Assembly: GCF_003448965.1 (NCBI RefSeq)
Contig: NZ_QRGC01000005.1
Span: forward strand, 147,129-211,128
Direction: 5' to 3'
Length of the DNA stretch: 64,000 bases
From: Oceanicella sp. SM1341
Lineage (GTDB): Bacteria > Pseudomonadota > Alphaproteobacteria > Rhodobacterales > Rhodobacteraceae
Of the stretch, positions 11,534-23,002 are shown one piece after another; the stretch's first letter is position 1; each line of letters begins with the position of its first letter. The notes under the pieces were generated by a model. The model saw only the letters and a list, made by a program, of their open reading frames with translations. It was not told the DNA's origin and did not search any database. A program made the translations under genes and the position numbers.

Positions 11534-11914
11534 TCAGCCTCGCGACGGCCCGTTCGCCACGCTGGTGACAGCGGCATAGGCCGCGCCGAGCGGGAGGGTG
11601 AAGACCCCGGCCTCGCCGGCGAGGTGCTTCTCGCGCCAGGAGGCGTAACCCGCCTCGAAGCCGCTCACCGGGCTGCCGGCCGCATCGTCGAACAGGCGCA
11701 TGCCGCTGTCGGCAAGCGCCGTGGCGCAGAAGGCCATGTGCATCACGTTCGGCCAGCCGGCCTCGCGCGCCTGCGGATGCGCCAGCACGCTGACGGAGAC
11801 GATGGTCTACCGCGCCCCGGGCTCGACACGGCCAATGATGCACATGAGCGGGGGCAGACCGTCAGCGGCGGAGGTGAGCCAGATCTGGCCGGGCTCGAAA
11901 GCGCTCTGGTCCAT
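11534..11914 (-). pseudogene. Conserved-looking protein split by an in-frame TAG
   Basis: Reading leftward from the ATG at 11914 gives MDQSAFEPGQIWLTS... for 35 codons. A TAG stop (complement of 11807-11809) follows, and then 91 more sense codons in the same frame to a stop at 11534 (TIVSVSVLAHPQAREAGWPN...). The two parts join naturally around the stop, so this looks like one 126-residue protein with a nonsense change at the codon after GAR. I do not recognise the family. No upstream partner is evident, and tRNA-Leu precedes it on the same strand. Confidence 0.55.
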
Positions 11915-11955
11915 GCGGCTTTCCCCTCTGCGCCCCGGCGCGCTGCCGCGCGCGC

Positions 11956-12041
11956 TGGTACGGGTGGTCGGACTCGAACCGACACTCTGTCTCCAGAAAC
12001 GGATTTTGAATCCGTCGCGTCTACCATTCCGCCACACCCGC
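11956..12041 (-). tRNA. tRNA-Leu (anticodon CAA)
   Basis: It is an 86-nt class II tRNA on the minus strand. The acceptor arms are GCGGGTG and CACCCGT with discriminator A and an encoded CCA. The anticodon stem ACGGA/TCCGT holds loop TTCAAAA, giving anticodon CAA. An extended variable arm follows, and the T arm GTCGG/CCGAC encloses TTCGAGT. Confidence 0.95.
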
Positions 12042-12120
12042 GCGGCGCGATGCCCGGGCAGGGAATCACCGCGCGCCGGCGGACATTACGTGAAAGCCCC
12101 CGGCGCGGAAAGCGCGTGCG

Positions 12121-12516
12121 TCAGAGATAGCGGCCGCCGCGCTGGAGCACCTCGATGAGGTAGCCGTCGGGGTCGGCCACGAAGAAGAACTTCGCCACCA
12201 CCGCGCCCTCGTGGCTCATCTCCACCAGCTTGCGCGGGGCGAGGCCCTCGGCCTCGAAGCGCGCGTGCTCGGCGGCCACATCCTCCACGCTCACCGCGAG
12301 ATGGCCGTAGCCGTCGCCGAGCGCGTAGGGCTCGGTGCGGCCCTTGTTCACGGTGAGCTCCAGCTCGAAGCCGGTCTCGGGGTTGGAGAGGTAGATCAGG
12401 GTGAAGCCGTCGAACTCCAGCCGGTCCGCCACCTCCAGCCCGAAGGCGGCGCGGTAGAAGGCGACCGAGCGCGCCTCGTCGAGCACGCGGATCATGCTGT
12501 GGATCATCCTGGCCAT
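12121..12516 (-). CDS. gloA: Lactoylglutathione lyase (glyoxalase I)
   Basis: This enzyme converts the methylglyoxal-glutathione hemithioacetal to S-lactoylglutathione. The 131-residue protein has the two-module vicinal-oxygen-chelate fold. The metal ligands are visible as His-6 in MIHSMIRVLD, Glu in FELELTVN, His in YGHLAVSVED and Glu near the C-terminus in DPDGYLIEVLQR. The start at 12516 follows GAGGAG. Length and motifs match bacterial GloA closely. Confidence 0.92.
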   Translation of the reverse strand: MARMIHSMIRVLDEARSVAFYRAAFGLEVADRLEFDGFTLIYLSNPETGFELELTVNKGRTEPYALGDGYGHLAVSVEDVAAEHARFEAEGLAPRKLVEMSHEGAVVAKFFFVADPDGYLIEVLQRGGRYL

Positions 12517-12671
12517 CGGGAAGGCTCCTCTCTGCCGGTCAACGGGTATCCGGCCCTCTGTGCCCCGGTGGCGCCGGCTTGGCAAGGGCGCCGGCGATGT
12601 GTGATGCAGGGCACGTTCGCGTGATGCAGGCTCGCTGTTCGGCGGGCCGCGGCTGGTCTATATTGCCGGGC

Positions 12672-13320
12672 ATGCGACATGTCATGATCCTCCTCGTCGC
12701 GGCCCTGACCCTGGTCTCGGGCTGCTCTGCCCTGCCCCCGGAGCCGCTGGACGCCCAGTCCTGCGCGCCGCAGAACTGGCGCACCCTCGGCTACGAGGAC
12801 GGCGCCGCCGGCCGCTCGCGCGATGCGCTGGAGCGTCGGGCGGAGCAATGCGAGAGCCACGGCCCCCCGCAGGCCGTGCTCTGGGACCTCGGCTACAACG
12901 AGGGCCTGCTGACCTGGTGCACCCCCGCGCGGGCCTATGACCTCGGGCGCGGCGGACAGGCGATCCCGGTGGATTGCCCGGCCGGCAGCCGCGGGCCCTT
13001 CCTGCAGGCCTACGAGGACGGCCGCTACGACTACTACCGCACCCGCCCGGCCTATTACGGCAACTACGGCTTCTCCGCCGGGCCATGGGGCGTGTCGCCC
13101 TATGTCGGGGTCTGGGCGCCCTACTACTACCGGCCCTGGCCGGGCTACGGCCCCGGCTACTACCGCCCGCCGCATTACCATCCGCCCAAGCCGGGCGGTG
13201 GCGGAGGGGGGGGGCGGCGGCGGTCCCGGCCCCGGGCCCGGCCCCGGCCCCGGTCCCGGCCCGAAGCCGACCCCGCCGCAGCGCGGGCCGATGCCGCCGC
13301 TCGACACCCATTCCCAGTAA
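12672..13320 (+). CDS. DUF2799 lipoprotein with frame-shifting poly-G tract
   Basis: This is an outer-envelope lipoprotein. The signal peptide ends in the lipobox LVSGC (Cys-18). Residues 25-120 match DUF2799: NWRTLGYEDGAAG, CESHG, LGYNEGLLTWC and a final YEDGRYDYY. A Tyr/Pro/Gly-rich tail follows. At 13206-13214 a run of nine G shifts the frame. As written, translation would pass through an arginine-rich stretch and continue antisense to acs for some 670 codons. With eight G it ends properly in Gly/Pro repeats and PPLDTHSQ at 13320, just before a terminator. The sequence may contain an indel error, or the tract may be slippery. Function is unknown. Confidence 0.75.
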
Positions 13321-13326
13321 TGCAGA

Positions 13327-13352
13327 ACGGCGCCCCGGGGGGCGCCGTTTCG
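13327..13352 (+). terminator. Terminator after the DUF2799 gene
   Basis: AACGGCGCCCC pairs with GGGGCGCCGTT, followed by TTCG. It lies 6 nt after the shifted-frame stop, which supports 13320 as the true end of the lipoprotein gene. Confidence 0.75.
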
Positions 13353-13376
13353 CTGTTCGGGGCCGGGCCGTGCGGC

Positions 13377-15314
<1,938 letters not shown>

Positions 15315-15375
15315 CGCGGGCTCCTCTCCTGAACTTTCTGTCCTTTTGCCGGAGGGACTCGGGCGGTCCCCCGGA

Positions 15376-16143
15376 TCAGATGGCGAGATACTCGTGCCGC
15401 AGGTCGGCGTTGTCGAGCACCTCCTTGGCGGTACCGTCGAACACCACTGTTCCCATGTCGAGAATTATCGCCCGGTCGGCCAGTTGCAAGGCGGCCACGG
15501 CGTTCTGCTCCACCAGGATGGTGGTGATGCCGAGCTCCTTGATGGAGGCGACGATGCGCTCGATCTCCTGCACGATGACCGGGGCGAGGCCCTCGTAGGG
15601 CTCGTCGAGCAGCAGCAGCTTGAGGTCGCGCGCCAGCGCCCGGGCCACGGCGAGCATCTGCTGCTCGCCGCCCGACATGGTGATCGCCTCCTGGCGGCGG
15701 CGCTCGGCGAGGCGGGGGAAGCTCTCGTAGATGCGGTCGAGCGACCAGCCCTTCGGCCCGGTGATCTGGGCGAGCTGCAGGTTTTCCTCCACCGTGAGGC
15801 CGGGGATGATGCGCCGGTCCTCCGGCACGAGACCCACGCCGAGGTTCGCCGCCTGGTGGGCGCGCATGGTGTGCAGCGGCTGGTGGTCGAGCCAGATCTC
15901 GCCGTGGCGCAGGGCGGGCGTGTCGACCCGGGCGATGGTGCGCAGGGTGGAGGTCTTGCCGGCGCCGTTGCGGCCCAGCAGCGCCACCACCTCGCCCTCG
16001 TGGATGTTGAAGTTCACGCCCTGCACGATGTAGCTCTCGCCGTAATAGGCGTGCAGGTCCCAGGCCGAGAAGAAGGCCGGGGCGGTGGCGGCGTGGTTGG
16101 CGTTGCGCGCGGCGCCGCCGGGGGTGTGATCGAGCGGGGTCAT
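15376..16143 (-). CDS. HAAT ABC transporter ATPase, LivF type
   Basis: This is one of two ATPases of a hydrophobic-amino-acid-type (HAAT) importer. It has 255 residues with Walker [13 protein letters not shown], signature [15 protein letters not shown] and Walker [14 protein letters not shown]. LivF features include the [14 protein letters not shown] region and [19 protein letters not shown]. It overlaps the LivG-type gene by 4 nt and precedes acs. Confidence 0.92.
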   Translation of the reverse strand: MTPLDHTPGGAARNANHAATAPAFFSAWDLHAYYGESYIVQGVNFNIHEGEVVALLGRNGAGKTSTLRTIARVDTPALRHGEIWLDHQPLHTMRAHQAANLGVGLVPEDRRIIPGLTVEENLQLAQITGPKGWSLDRIYESFPRLAERRRQEAITMSGGEQQMLAVARALARDLKLLLLDEPYEGLAPVIVQEIERIVASIKELGITTILVEQNAVAALQLADRAIILDMGTVVFDGTAKEVLDNADLRHEYLAI

Positions 16144-16898
16144 GCGTGCGCTCCTCCGAGATAGGCTTCCTGGACCTTGGGGTTGCCCTTGATGTTCTCG
16201 GGCGCGTCCTCGACGATCGGCGTGCCCTGGGCCATCACGGTGATGCGGTCGGCGAGCGAGAAGACCACGTGCATGTCATGCTCGATCACCACCTTGGTGA
16301 TGCCCCGGCTCTCGCCGATGCGCTTCAGCAGGTCGATGGTGTTGTTGGTGTCCGCGCGGCTCATGCCGGCGGTGGGCTCGTCGAGCAGCAGCAGCTTCGG
16401 GTCCTGCGCGAGGCACATGGCGAGTTCGAGCCGCCGCTTGTCGCCGCGCGAGAGGGCGGAGGCGATCATGTTGCGCTTGGAGGCGAGGCCCACGTCCGAG
16501 AGGTTGCGCTCGGCATGGTCGCGGATCTCGCCGTCGGCCTTCACCCGGCCGAAGGCGTTGAGGCGGTAGGCCCCGTCACGCCGGGCGAAGCTCGCGATCA
16601 TCACGTTTTCCCACAGCGAGAGGTCGGCGAAGATCTCGGGTGTCTGGAAGACGCGGCTCACGCCGGCCTGGTTGATCTGGTGCGGCTTCAGCCCCAGCAG
16701 GGACTGGCCGTTGAACATCACCGAGCCGGTGTCGGGCATCAGCCGGCCCACGAAGCAGTTGAGCAGGGTCGACTTGCCGGCGCCGTTGGGCCCGATGATG
16801 GCGTGCACGGAGCCTTCGCGCACGCTCAGGTTCACGTTGTTGAGCGCCTGCAGGCCGCCGAAGCGCTTGTTGACGTTCTGGACCTCGAGAATTCCCAT
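16140..16898 (-). CDS. HAAT ABC transporter ATPase, LivG type
   Basis: This is the second ATPase of the importer. Its 252 residues have Walker [16 protein letters not shown], the LivG-specific segment INQAGVSRVFQTPEIFADLSLWENVMIA, signature LSRGDKRRLELAMCL and Walker B LLLLDEPTAGMSRADT. The ABC signature has Arg at its third position (LSRGD rather than LSGG), as is seen in part of this family. It is co-directional with the permeases, 10 nt after LivM. Confidence 0.92.
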   Translation of the reverse strand: MGILEVQNVNKRFGGLQALNNVNLSVREGSVHAIIGPNGAGKSTLLNCFVGRLMPDTGSVMFNGQSLLGLKPHQINQAGVSRVFQTPEIFADLSLWENVMIASFARRDGAYRLNAFGRVKADGEIRDHAERNLSDVGLASKRNMIASALSRGDKRRLELAMCLAQDPKLLLLDEPTAGMSRADTNNTIDLLKRIGESRGITKVVIEHDMHVVFSLADRITVMAQGTPIVEDAPENIKGNPKVQEAYLGGAHA

Positions 16899-16908
16899 GA
16901 TGTCCTCC

Positions 16909-18072
16909 TCACTCGGCCGGCACGCGGGCCGTCGCCTTGTCGCCGCCCTTGGGGCGGGAGAACCAGGCGATGATGCGGTTGAACCCTTCCACCAGCCCGC
17001 CGGGCAGGAAGATGACGATGATCATGAACAGCAGGCCGAGGGTGAGGTGCCAGCCCTCGCCCACGAAGGCGCCCATCACCCAGACCACGCCCTCGCGCAG
17101 GGTCTCGGGCAGGAAGTCGAGGAAGCCGGAGAGCACGTTGTCGTTGATCTTGGAGAAGATGTTCTCGAAGTACTTGATGAAGCCCGCGCCCAGCACCGGG
17201 CCGATCAGCGTGCCCACGCCGCCGAGGATGGTCATCAGCACCACCTCGCCGCTTGCGGTCCACTGCATGCGCTCGGCGCCGGCCAGCGGGTCGGTGCAGG
17301 CCATCAGCCCGCCGGCGAGCCCGGCATACATGCCCGAGATCACGAAGGCGGTGAGCGCGTAGGGCCGGGTGTTGATGCCGGTGTAGTTCAGCCGCGCCTG
17401 GTTGGTGCGGATGGCGCGCAGCATCAGCCCGAAGGGCGAGCGGAAGATGCGCAGCGAGATGTAGAAGGCGATGATCAGGATCACGGCGCAGAAGTAGAAG
17501 CCCACGTTGAACTGCACGTCCATGCCGAGGAAGGAGCCCCGCCAGGTGTCGATCATCCTCAGCCCCAGCACCGAGGGCAGCGGCAGGCCCTCGGAGGCGC
17601 CGTCGAGGATGCGCGGATCGGAGGAGAGCACCTTCAGCCCGGTCTCGCCGTTGGTGATCGGGGTGAGCACCGAATAGGCGAGGTTGTAGCACATCTGCGC
17701 GAAGGCGAGCGTGAGGATGGAGAAGTAGATGCCCGAGCGCCGCAGGCTCACGTAGCCGATCACCAGCGCGAAGAGGCCGGAGAGCAGCACCGCGAGGATG
17801 ATCGCCGGGATCACCGACATGGAGAGCAGCTTGAAGCTCCACACCGCCATGTAGGAGCCGATGCCGAGGAAGGCGGCATGGCCGAAGGAGAGGTAGCCGG
17901 TGAGGCCGAAGAGGATGTTGAAGCCCACCGCGAAGATGCCGAAGATCGCGAAGCGCTGCAGCAGGTCCGGGTAGCCCGCCCCGAAGGGCGCGAGGATGAT
18001 CGGGCCGAGCAGCACCATGGCGGTGAAGGCCAGCATGATCGCGGTGTCGTTGTTGCGCAGTTTCTCGAGCAT
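16909..18072 (-). CDS. HAAT ABC transporter permease, LivM type
   Basis: This inner-membrane permease has 387 residues and about ten hydrophobic helices. It carries LivM-family elements: [21 protein letters not shown] (about 55-75), [19 protein letters not shown] and [21 protein letters not shown]. Its substrate cannot be read from sequence. It is part of the five-gene transporter operon ahead of acs. Confidence 0.93.
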   Translation of the reverse strand: MLEKLRNNDTAIMLAFTAMVLLGPIILAPFGAGYPDLLQRFAIFGIFAVGFNILFGLTGYLSFGHAAFLGIGSYMAVWSFKLLSMSVIPAIILAVLLSGLFALVIGYVSLRRSGIYFSILTLAFAQMCYNLAYSVLTPITNGETGLKVLSSDPRILDGASEGLPLPSVLGLRMIDTWRGSFLGMDVQFNVGFYFCAVILIIAFYISLRIFRSPFGLMLRAIRTNQARLNYTGINTRPYALTAFVISGMYAGLAGGLMACTDPLAGAERMQWTASGEVVLMTILGGVGTLIGPVLGAGFIKYFENIFSKINDNVLSGFLDFLPETLREGVVWVMGAFVGEGWHLTLGLLFMIIVIFLPGGLVEGFNRIIAWFSRPKGGDKATARVPAE

Positions 18073-18073
18073 G

Positions 18074-19102
18074 TCAGGTCTCCATCACACCCTTGCGGCC
18101 CATGAGGCCACGGGGACGCAGCAGGATGACGGCAATGGCGACGAGATAGATGATGATCTGGTCGATGCCGGGGAAAATCTGCTTCACCTCGTTCATCGAG
18201 GCGAAACTCTGCAGGATGCCGAGCAGGAAGCCGGCCGCGACGGCGCCGGGCAGCGAGCCCATGCCGCCCACCACGACGACCACGAAGGACAGCACCAGGA
18301 AGTCCATGCCCATGTGGTAATCGGGCGAGACGATGGGGGTGAACATCACGCCCGCGAGCCCGGCAACCACGGCCGCGAGCCCGAACATGAAGGTGAAGCG
18401 CTTGTCGATGTCGATGCCCAGCAGGCCCACGGTCTCGCGGTCGGCCATGCCGGCGCGCACCACCATGCCGAAGGTGGTGAACTGCAGGAAGCAAAACACC
18501 GCGCCGATGATGCCGGCGGCGAAGAGGAAATAGACGAAGCGCCACAGCGGGTAGACGATCGTGCCGGCCTGGAAGCCCATCCAGGCGCCGAAATCCATCA
18601 TCCCGCGCAGCGCGTCGGGCGCGGGCTGGGGGATCGGGTTCGCCCCGAACCAGCTCTTGATGATCTCCTGCAGCACGATGGCGAGGCCGAAGGTCACGAG
18701 GATCTGCTCGGCATGCGGGCGCTTGTAGAAATGCTTGATGAGCCCGCGCTCCATCACCACGCCGACGATCATCATCAGCGGCACGGCGAGCAGGATGGAC
18801 ACCAGCACGGAGTATTCCAGCAGCACGGTGCCGAAATCGCCGAACCAGTCGGTGATGTAGGGGGTGCGGATCTCGGCCGGGGTGCCCCAGGGGGTTTTCT
18901 CGGTCTCGCTCAGCGCCACCTTTTCCAGCGAGAGCAGCTTCTGCATGGTGACGGCGCAGAAGGCGCCGATCATGAACAGCGCGCCATGGGCGAAGTTCAC
19001 CACGCCCAGCGTGCCGAAGATGAGAGTGAGGCCGAGGGCGATCAGCGCATAGGCCGAGCCCTTGTCGAGGCCGTTGAGGATCTGCAACAGGATGGCGTCC
19101 AT
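18074..19102 (-). CDS. HAAT ABC transporter permease, LivH type
   Basis: This second permease has 342 residues and eight or nine helices. The family start [20 protein letters not shown] and [20 protein letters not shown] are clear, as is [22 protein letters not shown] near the end. A roughly 45-residue polar stretch after the second helix (about 55-95) is longer than in classical LivH and is probably periplasmic. It follows the binding-protein gene by about 80 nt. Confidence 0.93.
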   Translation of the reverse strand: MDAILLQILNGLDKGSAYALIALGLTLIFGTLGVVNFAHGALFMIGAFCAVTMQKLLSLEKVALSETEKTPWGTPAEIRTPYITDWFGDFGTVLLEYSVLVSILLAVPLMMIVGVVMERGLIKHFYKRPHAEQILVTFGLAIVLQEIIKSWFGANPIPQPAPDALRGMMDFGAWMGFQAGTIVYPLWRFVYFLFAAGIIGAVFCFLQFTTFGMVVRAGMADRETVGLLGIDIDKRFTFMFGLAAVVAGLAGVMFTPIVSPDYHMGMDFLVLSFVVVVVGGMGSLPGAVAAGFLLGILQSFASMNEVKQIFPGIDQIIIYLVAIAVILLRPRGLMGRKGVMET

Positions 19103-19180
19103 CGCCGGTGTCTCCCCCGTGATGCCGGTTGATCTCGGGCCGGCCGGGGGGTGTCCCGGCCGGCGGATGTCAGCGCTGTG

Positions 19181-20524
19181 TCAGGCGCCGGGGTTGCACG
19201 AGCCCAGTTCGCCGCCGGCGAACATCGGGTGGTCGGAGGCGTAGGTCACGTCCTCCACTGGCACCTCGGAGACGACCTCGAGCAGGTCGTACTGGTTGGT
19301 GGGGTTGTCGGCCCCCTTCACCACGAGCACCTTCTTGAAGCACTGGTGGTCGGCGCCGCGGTAGAGGGTCGGGCCGTTGCCGAGGCCGTCGAACTCGTAA
19401 TCCTCCAGCGCCGCGATCACCTCGCAGGGGTTGAAGGTGCCGGCCCGCTCCACCGCATCGGCGTAGAGGATCGCCTGCACGTAGCCGGTCTGCGCCGCCT
19501 GGCTGGGGGGCGAGCCGTATTCCTGGCCGAAGGACTTGGTGAAGGCCTGGGTGGCCTCGTCGGGCAGTTTCCAGTCCCAGTTGGCGGAGCCGTAGATGCC
19601 CTTCACGTTCTCGCCCGCGCCCTGCGCCATCAGCTCGGAGTAGAGCGGCACCACGATCTCGAAGGTCTTGCCGTTCACCTGCTTGTCGCGCAGGCCGAAC
19701 TGCACCGCCTGGGTGAGCGAGTTCACCATGTCCTTGCCGTAGTGGTTGAGGATCAGCACGTCGGCGCCGGAGTTGAGCACCGGGGTGATGTACTGCGAGA
19801 AGTCGCCGGCGCCGAGCGGCGTGCGCACCTTCTGCACCGTCTCCCAGCCGATCGCCTCGGTGGAGGCGGCGATGCTCTCCTCCTGGGTCCAGCCCCAGGT
19901 GTAGTCTGCGGTGAGGTGGTAGGCGCGCCGGTCCGAGCCGTAGGCGTCCTTCAGCACGGGCGCCAGCGCCGCGCCGGACATGTAGGCGTTGAAGAAGTGG
20001 CGGAAGCCGTTCTTCTTGCGGTCCTTGCCGGTGGTGTCGTTCGAGTGGGTGAGGCCGGCCATGAAGATGACCCCCGCCTCCTGGCACAGGCCCTGCACCG
20101 CCACCGCGACGCCGGAGGAGGAGCCGCCGGTGATCATCACCGCCCGGTCCTTCTCGATCATCGCCTTGGCCGAGGCGCGGGCGGCATCGGACTTGGTCTG
20201 GGTGTCGCCGGTGACATAGGCCACCTTCTTGCCCAGGATGCCGTTGCCCTGCAGCGCCTTCGAGGAGAAGGTGTTGAGCATGCCGCCGTCGCCCTCGCCG
20301 TTGAGGTGCTTGACCGCGAGCTGGTAGGCGCGCAGCTGGTCGGCGCCCTCGTCGGCATAGGGGCCGGTCTGGGGCACGTTGAAGCCGAGCGTGACCGTGC
20401 TGCCCGTGGGTTCGTTGACATAGGCATGCGCGCCGCGAACGAAGAACGAGGGGGCGGCGAGCCCCACGCCCAGAGTGGCACCGGTCTTCAGCAGCCCACG
20501 ACGCGTGAATCTGTTACCCGACAT
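19181..20524 (-). CDS. HAAT ABC transporter substrate-binding protein
   Basis: This periplasmic type I binding protein has 447 residues. The N-terminus has a twin-arginine export signal (FTRRGLLKTG, hydrophobic core, cleavage near RGAHA). The mature part begins TVTLGFNVPQTGPYADEG, and further elements are VMITGGSSSGVAVAVQGLCQEAG and AYHLTADYTWGWTQEES. These match LivK/UrtA-like proteins. The ligand is unknown. The downstream acs and divergent ScfR-like gene make a short-chain carboxylate, amide or related acetyl-CoA source plausible. Confidence 0.88.
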   Translation of the reverse strand: MSGNRFTRRGLLKTGATLGVGLAAPSFFVRGAHAYVNEPTGSTVTLGFNVPQTGPYADEGADQLRAYQLAVKHLNGEGDGGMLNTFSSKALQGNGILGKKVAYVTGDTQTKSDAARASAKAMIEKDRAVMITGGSSSGVAVAVQGLCQEAGVIFMAGLTHSNDTTGKDRKKNGFRHFFNAYMSGAALAPVLKDAYGSDRRAYHLTADYTWGWTQEESIAASTEAIGWETVQKVRTPLGAGDFSQYITPVLNSGADVLILNHYGKDMVNSLTQAVQFGLRDKQVNGKTFEIVVPLYSELMAQGAGENVKGIYGSANWDWKLPDEATQAFTKSFGQEYGSPPSQAAQTGYVQAILYADAVERAGTFNPCEVIAALEDYEFDGLGNGPTLYRGADHQCFKKVLVVKGADNPTNQYDLLEVVSEVPVEDVTYASDHPMFAGGELGSCNPGA

Positions 20525-20666
20525 GCGGATCCTCCCATTTGACTATACTCCGCCCGGGCTCCCCGGACGCGTTGCCTATTCTGGCGAGTCATTCTCCGAC
20601 CAATCTGTAAATCCTCAAACAAGTTATTGCTTTGATTGCATTATATTGTAATAATTTGACGATGTT

Positions 20667-20702
20667 GCGTTGCAAATCAGTCAAGAATTTACATTGCAAC
20701 GC
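20667..20702. promoter_or_regulatory. TTGCAA inverted repeat, candidate ScfR/RamB operator
   Basis: GCGTTGCAA (20667-20675) and TTGCAACGC (20694-20702) form a perfect 9-bp inverted repeat with an 18-nt spacer. It sits in the AT-rich spacer between the divergent transporter operon and the regulator gene. RamB/ScfR-type regulators recognise TTTGCAAA-like sites, so this is a good candidate for control of both directions. Confidence 0.55.
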
Positions 20703-20734
20703 GGTAAATCGTTGAACCGGAGGGTGAAATCACG

Positions 20735-22045
20735 ATGGCGCGATCCCTCGCCGGCCTGCGCATCCGCGAGCGCCGCCTCGCCCTCGGCCTCACCCAGGTC
20801 GATCTCGCCGCCCGGGCGGGCATTTCGGCCTCCTATCTCAACCTCATCGAGAAGAATCGCCGCGCCGTGGCGGGGCGCGTTCTGCTCGCCCTCGCCCGCG
20901 CGCTCGACCTCGCGCCGGCCGAGCTCACCGGCGCCCCGGAGCAGAGCCTGCTCGCCGCCCTGCAGGAGGCGGCGACCGCGAAGGGCCTGGCCTCGGCCCG
21001 GCCCGAGGAGCTGCTCGGCCGCTTCCCGGACTGGGCGCGCCTGCTCGCCGGCATGCTCGACGAGAACCAGCGCCTGCGCCGCGCCGTCACCGCCCTGTCG
21101 GACCGGCTGGCGCATGACCCGTTCCTCGGCCAGTCGGTGCACGAGATCCTCACCAACGTGACCGCGATCCGCTCGACCACCGACATCCTCGCCGACCCCG
21201 GCGAGATGGCGCCCGCCCAGCGCGGCCGCTTCCTCGACATCCTGGGCCAGGAGAGCACGCGGCTCGCCGAGGTGGCGCAGGCGCTCGCCACCTATTTCGA
21301 CGCCGCCGCCACCGCCAGCGCCCCGGCCGCGACGCCAGAGGAGGCGCTCGACCAGTTCCTCGACGCGCATGACCACCAGTTCCCCGCCCTCGACGCCGAG
21401 CCGGGCGCGCCCCTCGCGCCGCTCATGGAGCACGAGAGCCTCGGCGCCGCCCCGGCCCGGCGGCTCGCCCAGGCGCATCTCGAGCGCTATGCGCGTGACG
21501 CGATGCTGCTGCCGCTGGCCGAGTTCGCCGCCCGGGCCGAGGAGGCGCGCTTCGACCCGCTGCGCCTCGCCACGCTCTTCGCCGTGCCGCCGGAGCGGGT
21601 GTTCCGCCGCCTCGCCACCCTGCGCCGCGACGGGCTGGAGGCCCCGCCCATGGCCTGCCTGCAGGTGAGTGCGGCCGGCCACGTGCTGATGCGCCGCCCC
21701 CTGCCCGGCCTGCCCCTGCCCCGGCACGGGCGGGGCTGCCCGCTCTGGCCGCTGTTCGACGCGCTCGGCCGCCCGGGCGAGCCGCGCGCCGCCACCTGCG
21801 CCCTGCCCGACGGGGCGGAATACCTCGGCCTCGCCCTCGCCACGCCGCTGGCCCCGCCGGGCTTCGGCGCGCGGCCGGTGTGGCAGGGCTCGATGCTGCT
21901 GGTGCCGCTCGTGCTGGCCCGGCGCGCCGGCATGGCCCCGCCGCCGCAGGGCGAGGCGCCCGAGCCCGTCGGCCCCGGCCCCGGCTGCCGCATGTGCCCG
22001 CGCGCCGATTGCACCGCCCGGGCCGAGCCCTCGGTGCTGGCCTGA
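20735..22045 (+). CDS. ScfR/RamB-like short-chain acyl-CoA-responsive regulator
   Basis: This 436-residue XRE-family regulator has its helix-turn-helix at residues 7-65 (LTQVDLAARAGISASYLNLIEKNRR). A central segment (about 125-190, VHEILTNVTAIRSTTDIL ... FLDILGQESTRLAEVAQALA) resembles a histidine-kinase dimerisation helix pair. A DUF955/DUF2083-like ligand region follows. The C-terminus is a cysteine motif (CRMCPRADCTARAEP). Relatives (RamB, ScfR) control acetate and propionate genes by sensing acyl-CoA. It is divergent from the transporter-acs operon, which it probably regulates through the TTGCAA palindrome. Degenerate copies of its tail coding sequence follow the gene. Confidence 0.82.
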   Translation: MARSLAGLRIRERRLALGLTQVDLAARAGISASYLNLIEKNRRAVAGRVLLALARALDLAPAELTGAPEQSLLAALQEAATAKGLASARPEELLGRFPDWARLLAGMLDENQRLRRAVTALSDRLAHDPFLGQSVHEILTNVTAIRSTTDILADPGEMAPAQRGRFLDILGQESTRLAEVAQALATYFDAAATASAPAATPEEALDQFLDAHDHQFPALDAEPGAPLAPLMEHESLGAAPARRLAQAHLERYARDAMLLPLAEFAARAEEARFDPLRLATLFAVPPERVFRRLATLRRDGLEAPPMACLQVSAAGHVLMRRPLPGLPLPRHGRGCPLWPLFDALGRPGEPRAATCALPDGAEYLGLALATPLAPPGFGARPVWQGSMLLVPLVLARRAGMAPPPQGEAPEPVGPGPGCRMCPRADCTARAEPSVLA

Positions 22046-22228
22046 GCGGCGGGCCGCGGGTCGAAGCGCCCGAGCCGGTACTTCCCAACCCCGTCTACCG
22101 CATGCGCGGGCGCTGGGGCTGCGCTGCCCGCACCAGGGTCTTCGCGCCGGCCTGCCAGCCGGGCGGAACCGACGATGCCGCCGCAGGGCGAGGCGCCCGA
22201 ATTCGCAGGCCCCCGCCCCGGCTGCCGC
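21941..22228. repeat. Degenerate tandem copies of the ScfR gene's 3' end
   Basis: The segment 21941-21991 inside the gene recurs at 22178-22228 with 45 of 51 bases identical by hand count, encoding PPQGEAPEFAGPRPGCR against the genuine PPQGEAPEPVGPGPGCR. A weaker copy at 22061-22113 matches about 39 of 53 bases (EAPEPVLPNPVYRMRGR). A short fourth similarity lies near 22368-22386. The copies lie after the stop codon in the same orientation and look like decayed duplications of the cysteine-motif tail. Confidence 0.65.
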
Positions 22229-22600
22229 GCCCCCCCTTTGCGACGGTTGCGCCGCGCGCGCCGCGCCCACCGGGCTGGCCGGAGCGGCGGGGCTGGCGGC
22301 ACGCGCGAGGGGACGTGGCCGGCGCCACCGGTTGGCCTGTTGCCGGGGGGGGCAGCGCCGATCCGCGGCCCCCGAATCCGCGTGCCTGACCGCGCGGCAG
22401 GCCATGCTGTCGCGGCCTCAGCCCCCGCCGGCCGCCGGCCGGGCCCGTGCGCGGCACCGGCGTCGAGCCTGCCACCCGGGGTTGCGACGTGGCGGCAGGG
22501 CGGACCATCCGGGCCCGTTGGTCCAAAAAGCATTTGCCAGCCGCGCCCCTCCCGGGCGATGATCGGCCGATAACAGGGCCGTGACAGAGCCCGAGCAAGG
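22046..22600. other. Intergenic region after ScfR gene
   Basis: About 550 nt contain no convincing gene. The first 200 nt hold the degenerate tail copies described separately. The rest is GC-rich, with open frames of poor composition on both strands. A GGAGGGG ribosome site near 22600 belongs to the next gene. Confidence 0.6.
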
Positions 22601-22614
22601 GGAGGGGCCGCGTC

Positions 22615-22992
22615 GTGACGCGCCGGGTACTCATCATCGAGGATGAGCCGAACATCATCGAGTCGCTCGCCTGGCTGCTCGGACGGGAGGGGTTTGACGT
22701 GACCAGCGAGCAGGACGGCGGCGCGGCGCTGGACCGTATCGCGCGCGAAACACCCGACCTCGTGATCCTCGACGTGATGCTGCCGCATTGCGACGGGTTC
22801 GAGATCCTCCGCGCCATCCGCGCCGGCAAGGACACCGCCCGCACCCCGGTCATCATGCTCACCGCCCGCGGCCAGGCGCGCGACCGCGAGACGGCGGAGA
22901 AACTGGGCGTCGACCTGTTCATCACCAAGCCCTTCCTCAATTCCCACGTGGTGGAAAGCGCCCGGCGCCTCGCCGCCCGCGCCGAGCCCTGA
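22615..22992 (+). CDS. Single-domain response regulator
   Basis: This 125-residue receiver-only response regulator has acidic pocket residues Glu-9, Asp-10 and Glu-11 in LIIEDEPN, phospho-acceptor Asp-53 in VILDVMLP, the switch Thr/Ser in MLTARG and Lys in ITKPF. There is no output domain. It starts at GTG with a GGAGGGG site upstream. It lies 10 nt before a small membrane protein and then a symporter-type histidine kinase, so it is very likely the cognate receiver. Its output could be protein-protein or phosphorelay. Confidence 0.88.
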   Translation: MTRRVLIIEDEPNIIESLAWLLGREGFDVTSEQDGGAALDRIARETPDLVILDVMLPHCDGFEILRAIRAGKDTARTPVIMLTARGQARDRETAEKLGVDLFITKPFLNSHVVESARRLAARAEP

Positions 22993-23002
22993 GGCGGCGG
23001 CC

